From NCBI GenBank assembly GCA_016191685.1, contig JACPVT010000202.1, forward strand, positions 1-36,020: a DNA stretch of 36,020 nucleotides, read 5' to 3'. The notes under the pieces were generated by a model that ran no database searches, was not told where the DNA came from, and saw only the letters and a list, made by a program, of their open reading frames with translations. Made by a program: the position numbers and the translations under genes. Shown here one piece after another: positions 8,624 through 17,821 of this stretch. Numbering within the stretch: position 1 is the first letter of the stretch; every line of letters starts with the position of its first letter. Source of the DNA: Rhodospirillales bacterium. GTDB taxonomy: Bacteria > Pseudomonadota > Alphaproteobacteria > Reyranellales > Reyranellaceae.

Positions 8624-10147
8624 TCAGAGCGCGCCCGGCGCCGGTCCGCGCGCCGCCTTGGCGTTGAGTTTCGGCGGGTGGGTCACGATCGACTTCAGCG
8701 CTGCCGTGGGTTTCCTGAGCCTGGCGATGTTGGGCAGTGGCCGCGCAAGACCCGGGATGGCCTTGAACGCCGTCTCCATGGCGTGGGCCGCGCCCAGCAC
8801 CTCGCCGTCGCCGCGGAAGCGGCCGATCACCTGCAGCCCAAACGGCATCTTCCTGTGGTCGAGGCCGCAGGGCAGCGACACCGCGGGGTTGCTGGCCAGC
8901 GTCACGAAATAGACCGACGCCATCCAGTGGTAGTAGTTGCGAAGCTTCTTGCCATCCATCTCATCGATGTAGAGCTGCTTCCACGGGAAGGGCGAGAAGC
9001 CGACCGTGGGGCCCAGCACCAGGTCGTAGTCGCGGTAGAGTTCCTGGAACTTGCGGAAGATCCGTGTCTGCTCGGCGTGCGCCCAGGCGAAATCGGCGAG
9101 GCTCAGTTTGGCGCCGATCTCGTAGTTGGCGATGATGTTGGGGCCGAGCATCTTCCTATTGTTGGTGTACATGTCGTGATAGCGCGACAGGAAGCTGACG
9201 GCGCGGATCACGTCGAAGCAGCGGTCGGCCTGGCCGTAGTCGATCTCGACCTTGTCGAGGCTGCGGAACAGGGGCTTCATCGCCTTGATCTTCTCGCGCA
9301 TCGTGGCGCGGATGCCCTTCTCGACCGGGGCGCCGCTGAAATCCTCGGTCCAGGCAACGCGGAGACTGCCGAGATCGACCGGCCAGGGCTCGGCGAAAGC
9401 CGCACCATCGATCGGGAAGCTGAGTGGATCGGTGTCGTGCTGGCCGATCTGCGTCGCGTAGAGCAGGCAGAGGTCGGCGACCGAGCGGCCCATCGGGCCC
9501 AGCACCGAGATCGGCGTCCAGCCCATGGCGCGGCGTTCGACCGCCACCATGCCGGGCGAGGGGCGGAAGCCCACGATGCCGCAATAGGCCGCCGGGTTGC
9601 GCAGGCTGCCGCCGGTGTCGGAGCCGGTGCAGACCGGCAGCAGATCGGTGGCGAGCGCCGCCGCCGAGCCACCCGAGGAACCGCCGGCGTTCAGCGTCGT
9701 GTTGAACGGATTGCCGGTAGCGCCCCACACCGGGTTGCGGCTGTTCGAGCCGGCGCCGAATTCCGGCACGTTGGTCTTGCCGACGATGATCGCTCCCGCG
9801 TCGCGCACGCGGCTCACCATCACGTTGTCATGGGTCGGCACGAAGTCGCGGTAGAGCGGCGAGCCGTAGGTAGTGAGCAGGTCCTTGGTTTCTTCCAGGT
9901 CTTTTATGCCGGTGGGCAGTCCATGGAGCAGCGGCAGTTCCTCGCCGCGCCGCACCGCGGTTTCGGCCGCCTTCGCCTCCTTGCGCGCCCGCGCCACGCA
10001 CATGGCCGTCACAGCATTGACCGCGGGGTTTACTTCCTCGATGCGGGCGAGACAGGCCTCGAGCAATTCAACCGGCGAAATTTCCTTGGTGCCGATGCGA
10101 CGACGCATCTCTACCGACGACAGCGAAACCAGCTCTTGCTTTGACAT
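8624..10147 (-). CDS. Amidase-signature family enzyme
   Basis: LLHGLPTGIKDLEETKDLLTTYGSPLY, NAGGSSGGSAAALATDLLPVCTGSDTGGSLRNPAAYCGIVGFRPSPG (Lys-Ser-Ser triad context). Confidence 0.93.
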   Translation of the reverse strand: MSKQELVSLSSVEMRRRIGTKEISPVELLEACLARIEEVNPAVNAVTAMCVARARKEAKAAETAVRRGEELPLLHGLPTGIKDLEETKDLLTTYGSPLYRDFVPTHDNVMVSRVRDAGAIIVGKTNVPEFGAGSNSRNPVWGATGNPFNTTLNAGGSSGGSAAALATDLLPVCTGSDTGGSLRNPAAYCGIVGFRPSPGMVAVERRAMGWTPISVLGPMGRSVADLCLLYATQIGQHDTDPLSFPIDGAAFAEPWPVDLGSLRVAWTEDFSGAPVEKGIRATMREKIKAMKPLFRSLDKVEIDYGQADRCFDVIRAVSFLSRYHDMYTNNRKMLGPNIIANYEIGAKLSLADFAWAHAEQTRIFRKFQELYRDYDLVLGPTVGFSPFPWKQLYIDEMDGKKLRNYYHWMASVYFVTLASNPAVSLPCGLDHRKMPFGLQVIGRFRGDGEVLGAAHAMETAFKAIPGLARPLPNIARLRKPTAALKSIVTHPPKLNAKAARGPAPGAL

Positions 10148-10180
10148 TCGTGCCTCTTGCTTGTCCTGATCCTTGATTGG

Positions 10181-11425
10181 CTATGGCCGATGGAGCCGAA
10201 CCGGCTCCCGCGTGACAGTCCGGCGGCCGCGCTTGTACGCGGCCAGCACCGGCGCCACCGTGCGCAGGGCGGTGACGGCGTCCGGCGCGTCGAGCATCAC
10301 CAGATCGGCCGGTGCGCCGACGGCGATGCCGTAGTCGGTCTTGCGCATCAGCTTTGCCGCTGCCGCCGTGGTCATGTCCCAGAGCGTACGCACTTCGTCG
10401 TCGTTGCCGCGCTGCGTCACGATGGCTTGCATGTTGACCTGGCGCAGCAGTTGTCCGTCGCCGAACGGCGTGAACGGATTGAGGATGTTGTTGGAGCCGA
10501 CGGAGCAGGTGACGCCCAGTTCGGTGAGGCGGTTGAGATCGACCACATTGCGCGGCACGTTGTGGTCGGTGTGTCGGCCGCCGAGATAGAGATCGGTCGC
10601 CGTGAGAACGGTTGCCGCCACGCCGGCGTCGGCCATGCGCTTGGCGACCTTGTCCAGGTCGGGCTGGCGCATCGTGGAGAGCTTGCCGACGTGGCCCACG
10701 GCGACGCGGCCGCCCCAGCCGTATTTCTCGGTGAGATCGCAGACCAGCAGCGTGTCGAGTTCCTCGGCCGAGGCGCCGCTGTCGAGGTGCATGTCGATGT
10801 CGATGTCGAACTCACGCGCCATCTCGAAGATGCGGCGAATCTGGGCGGCGCGATCGCTGTCGTAGTTTGGTGCGGCGCCGACAACTGTCGCGCCGTTCTT
10901 CAAAGCCGCGATCATCAGCTCGTCGGTGCCGGGATTGTTCGTGAGGCCTTCCTGCGGCATGACGCAGATCTCGAGGTCGATCGCCCATTTGTACTTGTCG
11001 ATCAGCGCCTTCACGCCTTCGACCCCGCGCAGGCCGACCTTCGGGTCGACCTCGGCGTGGGTGCGCATGCGCGTGGTGCCATGGCTGATGCATTTCTCGA
11101 TGGTCGCCGAGGCGCGTTCGATCACATCCTCGACGGTGAAGGTGTGCTTGACCGCCGAGACGCGTTCCATCGCGAGGTGCGGATTGCGCTTGGTCGTGTG
11201 CTCGCAGCGGCCGAGGATGCAGGCCTTGTCGAGATGGATGTGGGTGTCGACGAAGCCTGAGCAGACGAGCCGGCCGCCACACTTCACGTCTTCCTTGGCG
11301 CTGCCGCCCAGCCCGGGCGCGAGGGCGGCAATCTTGCCGTCTTTGACGCCGATGTCGGTGGCCGGTTGGCCCGGCTTGGCATTGGGAAGCCGCACATCAC
11401 GCAAGACGAGATCGAAATCCATCAT
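10181..11425 (-). CDS. Amidohydrolase-superfamily protein, cytosine-deaminase-like
   Basis: MMDFDLVLRDVRLPN, LVCSGFVDTHIHLDKAC, DIDIDMHLDSGASAEELDTLL, VAVGHVGKLSTM, TCSVGSNNILNPFTPFGDGQLLRQVN. Confidence 0.85.
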   Translation of the reverse strand: MMDFDLVLRDVRLPNAKPGQPATDIGVKDGKIAALAPGLGGSAKEDVKCGGRLVCSGFVDTHIHLDKACILGRCEHTTKRNPHLAMERVSAVKHTFTVEDVIERASATIEKCISHGTTRMRTHAEVDPKVGLRGVEGVKALIDKYKWAIDLEICVMPQEGLTNNPGTDELMIAALKNGATVVGAAPNYDSDRAAQIRRIFEMAREFDIDIDMHLDSGASAEELDTLLVCDLTEKYGWGGRVAVGHVGKLSTMRQPDLDKVAKRMADAGVAATVLTATDLYLGGRHTDHNVPRNVVDLNRLTELGVTCSVGSNNILNPFTPFGDGQLLRQVNMQAIVTQRGNDDEVRTLWDMTTAAAAKLMRKTDYGIAVGAPADLVMLDAPDAVTALRTVAPVLAAYKRGRRTVTREPVRLHRP

Positions 11426-11493
11426 GAATCCTGTACTCGGGACGGCACGCATGTTGCACCATGCGCCGAGGCATTAGTAGCGGAGATGGCTAG

Positions 11494-12462
11494 ATGATCT
11501 CTCGACGGACCCTCATGATCGCAGCCGCCGTTTCAGCTCCCGCCATTGCCCGTGCACAGACGGCCTGGCCCTCCAAGCCGATCCGATGGATCGTCAACTT
11601 CCCGCCGGCAGGCGCCGCCGACATCATGTCGCGGGCGCTGGCCGAGTGGTTCGGCACCAAGCTCGGACAGCCGATCGTCGTGGAGAACAAACCCGGCGCC
11701 GGCGGCATGCTCGGTGCCGACATCGTCGCCAAGGCACGCGGCGACACGCATATCGTGATGATTTCCAGCGCCGCGTCGCACGGTATCGGGCCCGTCCTCT
11801 ACAGAGACGTGCCGTACGATCCGCTGGGCGATTTCACGCATATCCATCTCGTGGGAGCGTTCCCGAGCGTGCTGGCGGTGAATGCTTCTTCGCCCGTCAC
11901 CAGCGTGAAGGAACTGGTCGAACTCGCCCGCGCCAAGCCGGGCGAAGTCACCTACGGCTCGGGCGGCAACGGCACCATGAACCACCTGGTCGGCCAGTTG
12001 CTGGTGCGCGAGACGGGTGTGCAGATCACCCATATTCCATATCGCGGCTCGGCGCCGGCCATGAACGATCTGCTGGGCGGGCAGATCTCGGCGCTGATGG
12101 AAAGCCTGCCGACGGCGATCGGCTATTTCAATGCCAAGCGCATGCGGCCCCTGGCGGTCAGCGAGGACGCGAGAGCGCCGACCCTGCCGGAGACGCCGAC
12201 CTTCCGCGAGGCGGGATTTCCCGGTGTGGTGGCGACCAACTGGTTCGGCTTTTCGGCGCCTGCCGGCATTCCGCCCGAGCTCGCCAAGCGCTGGGAAGTG
12301 GAAATCGCCGCGGCCCTGCAAAGCGCCGAGATCAAAGGGCATTTTGATCGCACCGGCATCCGGCCGGGAACGCTCGGCTCGGAAGGCTACACGGCGCTCG
12401 TCCGCAGCGAACTCGCGCGCTGGCGCGAAGTCATTCGCGCCGGGAATATCCGCGCGGACTGA
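11494..12462 (+). CDS. Tripartite tricarboxylate transporter (Bug-family) substrate-binding protein
   Basis: MISRRTLMIAAAVSAPAIARAQ signal; WPSKPIRWIVNFPPAGAADIMSRALAE, GQPIVVENKPGAGGMLGADIVAKA. Confidence 0.92.
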   Translation: MISRRTLMIAAAVSAPAIARAQTAWPSKPIRWIVNFPPAGAADIMSRALAEWFGTKLGQPIVVENKPGAGGMLGADIVAKARGDTHIVMISSAASHGIGPVLYRDVPYDPLGDFTHIHLVGAFPSVLAVNASSPVTSVKELVELARAKPGEVTYGSGGNGTMNHLVGQLLVRETGVQITHIPYRGSAPAMNDLLGGQISALMESLPTAIGYFNAKRMRPLAVSEDARAPTLPETPTFREAGFPGVVATNWFGFSAPAGIPPELAKRWEVEIAAALQSAEIKGHFDRTGIRPGTLGSEGYTALVRSELARWREVIRAGNIRAD

Positions 12463-12510
12463 TTGCCTGCTGCTCGACTTCCGGCACAATGGAGCCGGGA
12501 GGAAACAGAC

Positions 12511-13671
12511 ATGGCTCATCCGCTTCGCGAGGCGGCGGCGATCAGCGGCGTCGGCGAGACCGCCTACACGCGCGGCACGACCAAGAGCGCGCTCGCCCTG
12601 CAGCTCGAGGCGAGCCTTGCCGCCATCGCCGATGCAGGGCTCTCGCCGCGCGACATCGACGGCGTCGTGCCCTACTTCCCGGGCGGCGGCATCGCCGAGG
12701 ATTTCATCGCCAATCTCGGCCTGCCCGACCTGAGGCTCTCGCTGTTCGTGCCGATGGGTGGCGCCACCTGCGTGGCCGCCATCCAGAGTGCCGCCATGGC
12801 CGTGGCCTCGGGCGTCTGCAACCATGTGCTGATCTCGGTCGGCCGCACCGGCTATTCCGGCGCGCGCGTCTCGACTCGCTTGCAACAGTTCCCGCAGTTC
12901 GCGCTGGCCGCCGAGTTCGAGGCGCCGATCGGCATGTTCGCGCCGGCCCAGCTCTATGCCCAGGGCGCGCGCCGCCACATGGAGCTCTACGGCACGACGG
13001 CGCGGCACTTCGCCGAGATCGCCGTGGTCACGCGCCGGCATGCGATCCTGAACGGCAACGTGGTGATGAACAAGCCGCTCACCGTCGAGGAGCATCACGC
13101 CTCGCGCATGATCGCCGATCCCTTCCGCCTGTTCGACTGCAGCCTGGAAAGCGATGGCGGTGCTGCCATCATCGTCAGCCGCGCCGACCGCGCGCGCGAC
13201 CTGAAGAAGCCGCTGGTCACGATCATGGGCGTAGCCGAGGGCCATCCCGAATCGCCGGCATCGATCGCGCAACGCCCCGACCTGTTGGAATTCGGCCTCG
13301 TGAAGTCGGCGCCACGCGCCTACGCGATGGCGGGCGTCGGTCCCAAGGACATCGACGTTGCCGAGATCTACGACTGCTTCACCTTCACGGTCATTCGCCA
13401 GCTCGAGATCCTGGGCTTCTGCAAGACCGGCGAGGGCGGGCCGTTCATCATGGACGGCCGCATCGGCCTCGGCGGCGATCTGCCGATCAATACCCATGGC
13501 GGGCTTTTGAGCCAGGGCCATGTCGTGGGCCTCAACCATGCGATAGAGCTCACCCGCCAGCTCCGCGGCGAGGCCGGCCGCGCCCAGGTGAAGGACGCCG
13601 AGGTCGGCCTCGTCACCGGCTATGGCGACATGGGCGACGGCTCGATCGCGATCCTGAGGAGAGCGGCATGA
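12511..13671 (+). CDS. Thiolase-like acetyl-CoA acetyltransferase / lipid-transfer-type protein
   Basis: AAISGVGETAYTRG, VGPKDIDVAEIYDCFTFTVIRQLEILGFCKTGEGGPF, NTHGGLLSQGHVVGLNHAIELTRQLRGEAG. Confidence 0.9.
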   Translation: MAHPLREAAAISGVGETAYTRGTTKSALALQLEASLAAIADAGLSPRDIDGVVPYFPGGGIAEDFIANLGLPDLRLSLFVPMGGATCVAAIQSAAMAVASGVCNHVLISVGRTGYSGARVSTRLQQFPQFALAAEFEAPIGMFAPAQLYAQGARRHMELYGTTARHFAEIAVVTRRHAILNGNVVMNKPLTVEEHHASRMIADPFRLFDCSLESDGGAAIIVSRADRARDLKKPLVTIMGVAEGHPESPASIAQRPDLLEFGLVKSAPRAYAMAGVGPKDIDVAEIYDCFTFTVIRQLEILGFCKTGEGGPFIMDGRIGLGGDLPINTHGGLLSQGHVVGLNHAIELTRQLRGEAGRAQVKDAEVGLVTGYGDMGDGSIAILRRAA

Positions 13672-14096
13672 GCACCGCCCCCGTTGCCGCGCCCGCGCCT
13701 GAACGCCCGCTGCCCGTGCCGACGCGCGAGAGCCAGCCCTTCTGGGACGGCATGCGCGAGGGCCGCTTTCTGCTTCAGCACTGTTCAGCCTGCGGCAAGG
13801 TCCGGCATTATCCGCGGCCGGTCTGCCCGCATTGCTTCTCGTTGGAGAGCGATTTTAGGGAAGCCCCGACGGGCGGGGCGATTCATGCCTGGACGGTGTG
13901 TCATCATCCCTTCAACTTCTTCTTCAAGGCTGCCGCTCCCTACATCGTGGCGCTGGTCGACATGGACGCCGGCGTGCGCGTGAACGCGCCGTTGCGCGGT
14001 ATAGCCGAAGCAGATCTCAGGATCGGCAAGCGCGTCCGGCTCGGCTTCGAGCCGGTCAACAAGGAAGTGACGCTGCCGTTCTTCGTTGGCGACTGA
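13668..14096 (+). CDS. Zn-ribbon/OB-fold (DUF35-type) partner of the thiolase
   Basis: ATGA overlap with the upstream stop; SQPFWDGMREGRFLLQHCSACGKVRHYPRPVCPHCFS (CxxC...CxxC). The 535-aa ORF in the track is a spurious N-terminal extension. Confidence 0.9.
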   Translation: MSTAPVAAPAPERPLPVPTRESQPFWDGMREGRFLLQHCSACGKVRHYPRPVCPHCFSLESDFREAPTGGAIHAWTVCHHPFNFFFKAAAPYIVALVDMDAGVRVNAPLRGIAEADLRIGKRVRLGFEPVNKEVTLPFFVGD

Positions 14097-14113
14097 CCTC
14101 AGGGAGTAAGAAA

Positions 14114-15085
14114 ATGAAGCGTTCGAAGTTCATCGCATTGGCATTCGCCGCGCTCGTGTTGCCGTTTTCCGCGTCTGCTCAATCCGACTACCCCAGCAAG
14201 CCGATCACCTTCATCGTGCCCTATCCGGCGGGCGGCCTGAACGACGCGATCGTGCGTGTCATCGGCGATCGCATGAGCGCCCTGCTGGGCAAGCCGGTCC
14301 TGATCGACAACAAGGCGGGGGCGGCCACCACCGTGGCCTCCAACTTCGTCGCCAAGGCCCCGGCCGACGGCTACACGCTCTATGGCGGCGGCACCTCGCT
14401 GATCATCAATCCGACGCTGCAGGGCAACGTCCAGTACGATCCGCACAAGAGCTTCGACCTGGTGTCGCTGATCAGCTTCACGCCCTTCATCCTGCAGGTG
14501 AACGCCGACTTTCCGCCGAAGACCATGGCCGAGCTGATCGCCTACCTGAAGGCCAACCCGGGCAAGTTCAACATGGCGACCTCGGGCATCGGCGCCACCA
14601 ACCACATGGCGGCGGAAATGTTCCGCGCCAAGACCGGGCTCAAGTACACCATCGTGCCCTACCGCGGCGGCGCGCAGGCCGGCCAGGACATCGCCGCCGG
14701 CAACGCCCAGATGATGTTCTCGGCCTCGCTCGAGGCGATCCCGTTCCTGCAGTCGGGCAAGACGCGCGCCATCGCGATTTCCAGCCTCAAGCGCTCGCCC
14801 AGCTTCCCCGACATTCCGACGGTGGCCGAATCGAGCGACCTCAAGGACTTCGAAGTCGTGTTCTGGCAGGGCCTGGTGGTGCCGGCCGGCACGCCCAAGC
14901 CGATCCAGGACAAGCTTCACGCCACCATCGCCAAGATCACGGCCGAACCCGAGGTGATCGAGCGCTTCAAGAAGCAAGGCGTGGAGATCCGCAGTTCGAC
15001 GCCGGCCGAGTTCAAGGCCTGGTACCTGGCGGAAGAGAAGCGCTGGGTGACGCTCATCAAGGAACAGAACCTCAAGCCGGAATGA
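14114..15085 (+). CDS. Tripartite tricarboxylate transporter (Bug-family) substrate-binding protein, second copy
   Basis: MKRSKFIALAFAALVLPFSASAQ signal; YPSKPITFIVPYPAGGLNDAIVRVIGDRM, LIDNKAGAATTVASNFVAKAPADGYTL. Confidence 0.92.
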   Translation: MKRSKFIALAFAALVLPFSASAQSDYPSKPITFIVPYPAGGLNDAIVRVIGDRMSALLGKPVLIDNKAGAATTVASNFVAKAPADGYTLYGGGTSLIINPTLQGNVQYDPHKSFDLVSLISFTPFILQVNADFPPKTMAELIAYLKANPGKFNMATSGIGATNHMAAEMFRAKTGLKYTIVPYRGGAQAGQDIAAGNAQMMFSASLEAIPFLQSGKTRAIAISSLKRSPSFPDIPTVAESSDLKDFEVVFWQGLVVPAGTPKPIQDKLHATIAKITAEPEVIERFKKQGVEIRSSTPAEFKAWYLAEEKRWVTLIKEQNLKPE

Positions 15086-15724
15086 CTAAAACGCCTTCCG
15101 GAGCGTGAGGTTGAAACGGCATCGCCCGGTCAGCGGGTGCTCGCCGCTTTTCAGGGCGAGCACTCCGTGATGGGCGAGGCGTGAGGGGCCGCCCCACACC
15201 ACGACGTCGCCGTGGCGGAGCGCCGCCTTCTTCATCGGATCGGAGCGCCTGGGTCCGCCGAACTGGAAGGTCGCGGGCACACCCAGCGACACCGACACGA
15301 TCGGATGATCGTAGCTCGCCTCGTCGCGGTCCTGGTGCGGCGACAGCCGGGCGCCGGTCTCGTAGCGGTTGATCAGGCAGGCATCGGGCACGAAGCCTTC
15401 GAAGCCCGCGGCCGTCGCCGCATCGCGTGCCAGGGAGAGAAACACAGCCGGCATCGCCGGCCACGGCTTGCCGCTTCCGGGATCCGCCGCCGTGTAGCGG
15501 TAGCTCTTGCGGTCGGTGATCCAGCCGGCCGCGCCGCAATTCGTCATCGCCACCGACATCTCGAAGCCGCCCGGCGTCACCATGCGGCGGAACGGCGCGG
15601 CTTGTGCGACGGCCTCGATTGTCGCGAGCAATTCAGCATCGACCCCGAGCGCGCGGCCGCGCAGCAGCACGGCGCCCGGCGCCAATGCCTCGATTTCGCC
15701 ATCTGTGTCGAACAGGCTCTGCAT
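15086..15724 (-). CDS. alkB: AlkB-like 2OG-Fe(II) DNA/RNA dealkylase
   Basis: ACLINRYETGARLSPHQDRDE (HxD), PIVSVSLGVPATFQFGG, HGDVVVWGGPSRLAHHGV, RFNLTLRKAF (RxNxTxR). Confidence 0.92.
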   Translation of the reverse strand: MQSLFDTDGEIEALAPGAVLLRGRALGVDAELLATIEAVAQAAPFRRMVTPGGFEMSVAMTNCGAAGWITDRKSYRYTAADPGSGKPWPAMPAVFLSLARDAATAAGFEGFVPDACLINRYETGARLSPHQDRDEASYDHPIVSVSLGVPATFQFGGPRRSDPMKKAALRHGDVVVWGGPSRLAHHGVLALKSGEHPLTGRCRFNLTLRKAF

Positions 15725-15835
15725 CGTCGCTTGAATAGGAGGCTTTGTTTTCGAATTCCAGGCCGATAGCGGAGCGCCAGCATGCGGCCCGCGCCCTATC
15801 TTCGGGTCATCGATGATCAACCGATGGAGAAGATC

Positions 15836-16387
15836 ATGGCAAAGACAATTCGCTATGCCGGCGGACAAAGCTCGTTGGGGCCTTTCGTGGCGGCGATCTC
15901 CGATCGCGGCCTCGCCATGCTGGAATTCGGCGACATGAACGCGGCGAGGCTTCAGGCGCTGCGGGCGCGGTTTCCCGGCGCCGAGATCGTCGAGGATCCG
16001 GAAGCCCTGCGCGGGACTCTCGATCTGGCGGCCGAGCTGGTCGACCATCCGGCGAGCGGCATCGACCTCGCCCTCGACCTGCAGGGTTCGGCCTTCGAGC
16101 TCCGGGTCTGGCACGCGCTGCGGGAAATTCCCGCCGGCACGACCGCGAGCTACGGCGAGATTGCCGCCCGGCTGGGATCGCCGCGCGAGGCCCGCGAGGT
16201 GGCCGAGGCTTGCGCCGCCAACATCCTGGCCATCGTCGTGCCCTGCCACCGGGTGGTGAAGAAGGATGGTTCGATCTCGGGCTATCGCTGGGGCTTCGCG
16301 CGCAAGCGGGCGCTGCTCGCGCGTGAACACGGGGCCGGCCTCTTGCAGAGGTCGGTCGAGGGGCCACATGAATTCGCGTCGGACTGA
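15836..16387 (+). CDS. ogt: Methylated-DNA-[protein]-cysteine S-methyltransferase
   Basis: GSAFELRVWHALREIPAGTTASYGEIAARLGSPREAREVAEACAANILAIVVPCHRVVKKDGSISGYRWG (PCHRV). RBS GGAGAAG precedes ATG 15836; ORF opens at 15782. Confidence 0.92.
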   Translation: MAKTIRYAGGQSSLGPFVAAISDRGLAMLEFGDMNAARLQALRARFPGAEIVEDPEALRGTLDLAAELVDHPASGIDLALDLQGSAFELRVWHALREIPAGTTASYGEIAARLGSPREAREVAEACAANILAIVVPCHRVVKKDGSISGYRWGFARKRALLAREHGAGLLQRSVEGPHEFASD

Positions 16388-16405
16388 AAATTTGGAGAAG
16401 TGTGG

Positions 16406-16789
16406 ATGAAGAACTGGATCGGGGCAGCGAGTGTTCTGGTTGTCGGATTGTCGGTGACAGCGGCATCAGCGCAGTCGGGCAATGCGGCGCGCGGCCAGCG
16501 CGTGTTCAACACGCAGTGCAAGGCCTGCCACACGCTGGAGAAGGACGGCGCCAGCACGGCCGGTCCCAACCTGTACGGCGTGTTCGGCCGCAAGGCCGGC
16601 GCCGGGGCCGGCTACGAATTCTCTGACGCGATGAAGAATTCCGGCATCGTCTGGGACGACGCCACGATGGCCGACTATAATCGCGACCCCAAGGGCAAGG
16701 TCCCCGGCACCAAGATGGTCTTCAACGGTGTGAAGAACGCCGGCCAGCTCGCCGATCTGGTCGCCTATCTCAAGGAGGCGACGAAGTGA
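16406..16789 (+). CDS. Exported class I cytochrome c (mitochondrial-type)
   Basis: Signal peptide; CKACH haem motif; GPNLYGVFGRKAGAGAGYEFSDAMKNSGIVWDD ... PGTKMVFNGVKN. Confidence 0.92.
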   Translation: MKNWIGAASVLVVGLSVTAASAQSGNAARGQRVFNTQCKACHTLEKDGASTAGPNLYGVFGRKAGAGAGYEFSDAMKNSGIVWDDATMADYNRDPKGKVPGTKMVFNGVKNAGQLADLVAYLKEATK

Positions 16790-16800
16790 AGGACGGGCAG

Positions 16801-17184
16801 ATGAAGAGCTGGATGAGTGCGGCGGCCGCGTTGATTGTCGGATTGTCGGCGACAAGTGCATCGGCGCAGGCGGGCGATGCGGCCAAGGGCGAGCGTGTGT
16901 TCGCCACCCAGTGCAAGGCCTGCCACACGCTCCAAATGGGCGGCTCGACCGCGACCGGACCGAATCTCTACCGCCTGATGGCGCGCCGGTCGGGCACCGG
17001 AGCAGGCTATGGCTACTCCGAGGCGATGCGCCGGTTTGCCGTCGAGTGGAATGACCAGACGCTGGCCAGCTACCTCCGTGATCCCAGGGCCGACATGCCC
17101 GGAACGAAGATGGTCTTCGCTGGCGTGAAGCAGCCCGGCCAGATGGCCGATCTGATCGCCTACCTCAAGGAAGCGACCCGGTAG
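16801..17184 (+). CDS. Exported class I cytochrome c, tandem paralog
   Basis: Signal peptide; CKACH; GPNLYRLMARRSGTGAGYGYSEAMRRFAVEWND ... PGTKMVFAGVKQPGQMADLIAYLKEATR. Alternative GTG start at 16786 overlaps the upstream stop. Confidence 0.9.
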   Translation: MKSWMSAAAALIVGLSATSASAQAGDAAKGERVFATQCKACHTLQMGGSTATGPNLYRLMARRSGTGAGYGYSEAMRRFAVEWNDQTLASYLRDPRADMPGTKMVFAGVKQPGQMADLIAYLKEATR

Positions 17185-17796
17185 TCAGCGTACCATCGCG
17201 GTGACCAGAGTGTTCAGGTAGGCCTGTGCCGCTGATGGATCCGCCTTCGTTCCGTTCCATTCCAGCCAAATGGTAAAGAAGTGGTTGCGATAGGCGGTCA
17301 CCAATAGCGTTGAATAGATCGGTACTTGAGTCTTGGCGGTGACTGCCAGCAGCGTGGCACAACGAAAAGCGATCCCGCCGACGAGACATTCGGCCGGGCT
17401 CTTCACGATCTTCAGTCCGTCAGCCTCCGGAGTCAGCGCCCGAATCTCGGCAAGGAGTTGCTCGAATTGTTCGGCAACGAGCGTGCTGCTGGTATCGGGT
17501 GGTATCGAGGTCAGGCCACCGTTGAAGACATTTACCCTGGCTACTCCATCAACCGGCGGCGCTACGAGGTAGGTCAAGCTGTAGCCAAATTCCGGTCTCG
17601 CTTCGCTTTGGCCATGGTCGATTGACCGCGCCAGTCGCGTATCGCCGCCGATCACGGAAGGAAATTTCAGGCCGGTTGTCGGGTGGGTGTCGGGCACCCT
17701 TGCAACCGTAGGCGCTGCCGGTTGGGCAATCGTCGACGCGGAAAAGCAAACCAACGCTAGGAGTGCTGTCATCACACGCACTATCACCACAACCAT
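17185..17796 (-). CDS. Exported protein of unknown function
   Basis: Hydrophobic N-terminal leader ending ASTIAQPAAP; 203-aa coding frame; no family recognised. Confidence 0.6.
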   Translation of the reverse strand: MVVVIVRVMTALLALVCFSASTIAQPAAPTVARVPDTHPTTGLKFPSVIGGDTRLARSIDHGQSEARPEFGYSLTYLVAPPVDGVARVNVFNGGLTSIPPDTSSTLVAEQFEQLLAEIRALTPEADGLKIVKSPAECLVGGIAFRCATLLAVTAKTQVPIYSTLLVTAYRNHFFTIWLEWNGTKADPSAAQAYLNTLVTAMVR

Positions 17797-17821
17797 GAGG
17801 CCTCCCTACTTGGTGGACAAT

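Noticed and set aside
11533-13539. 668-aa minus-strand ORF
   Set aside because: Shadow ORF antisense to the Bug and thiolase genes, both of which have clear family motifs.
12489-14096. 535-aa plus-strand ORF read as one protein
   Set aside because: Only the DUF35-type part from 13668 is genuine; the rest is out of frame with the thiolase.
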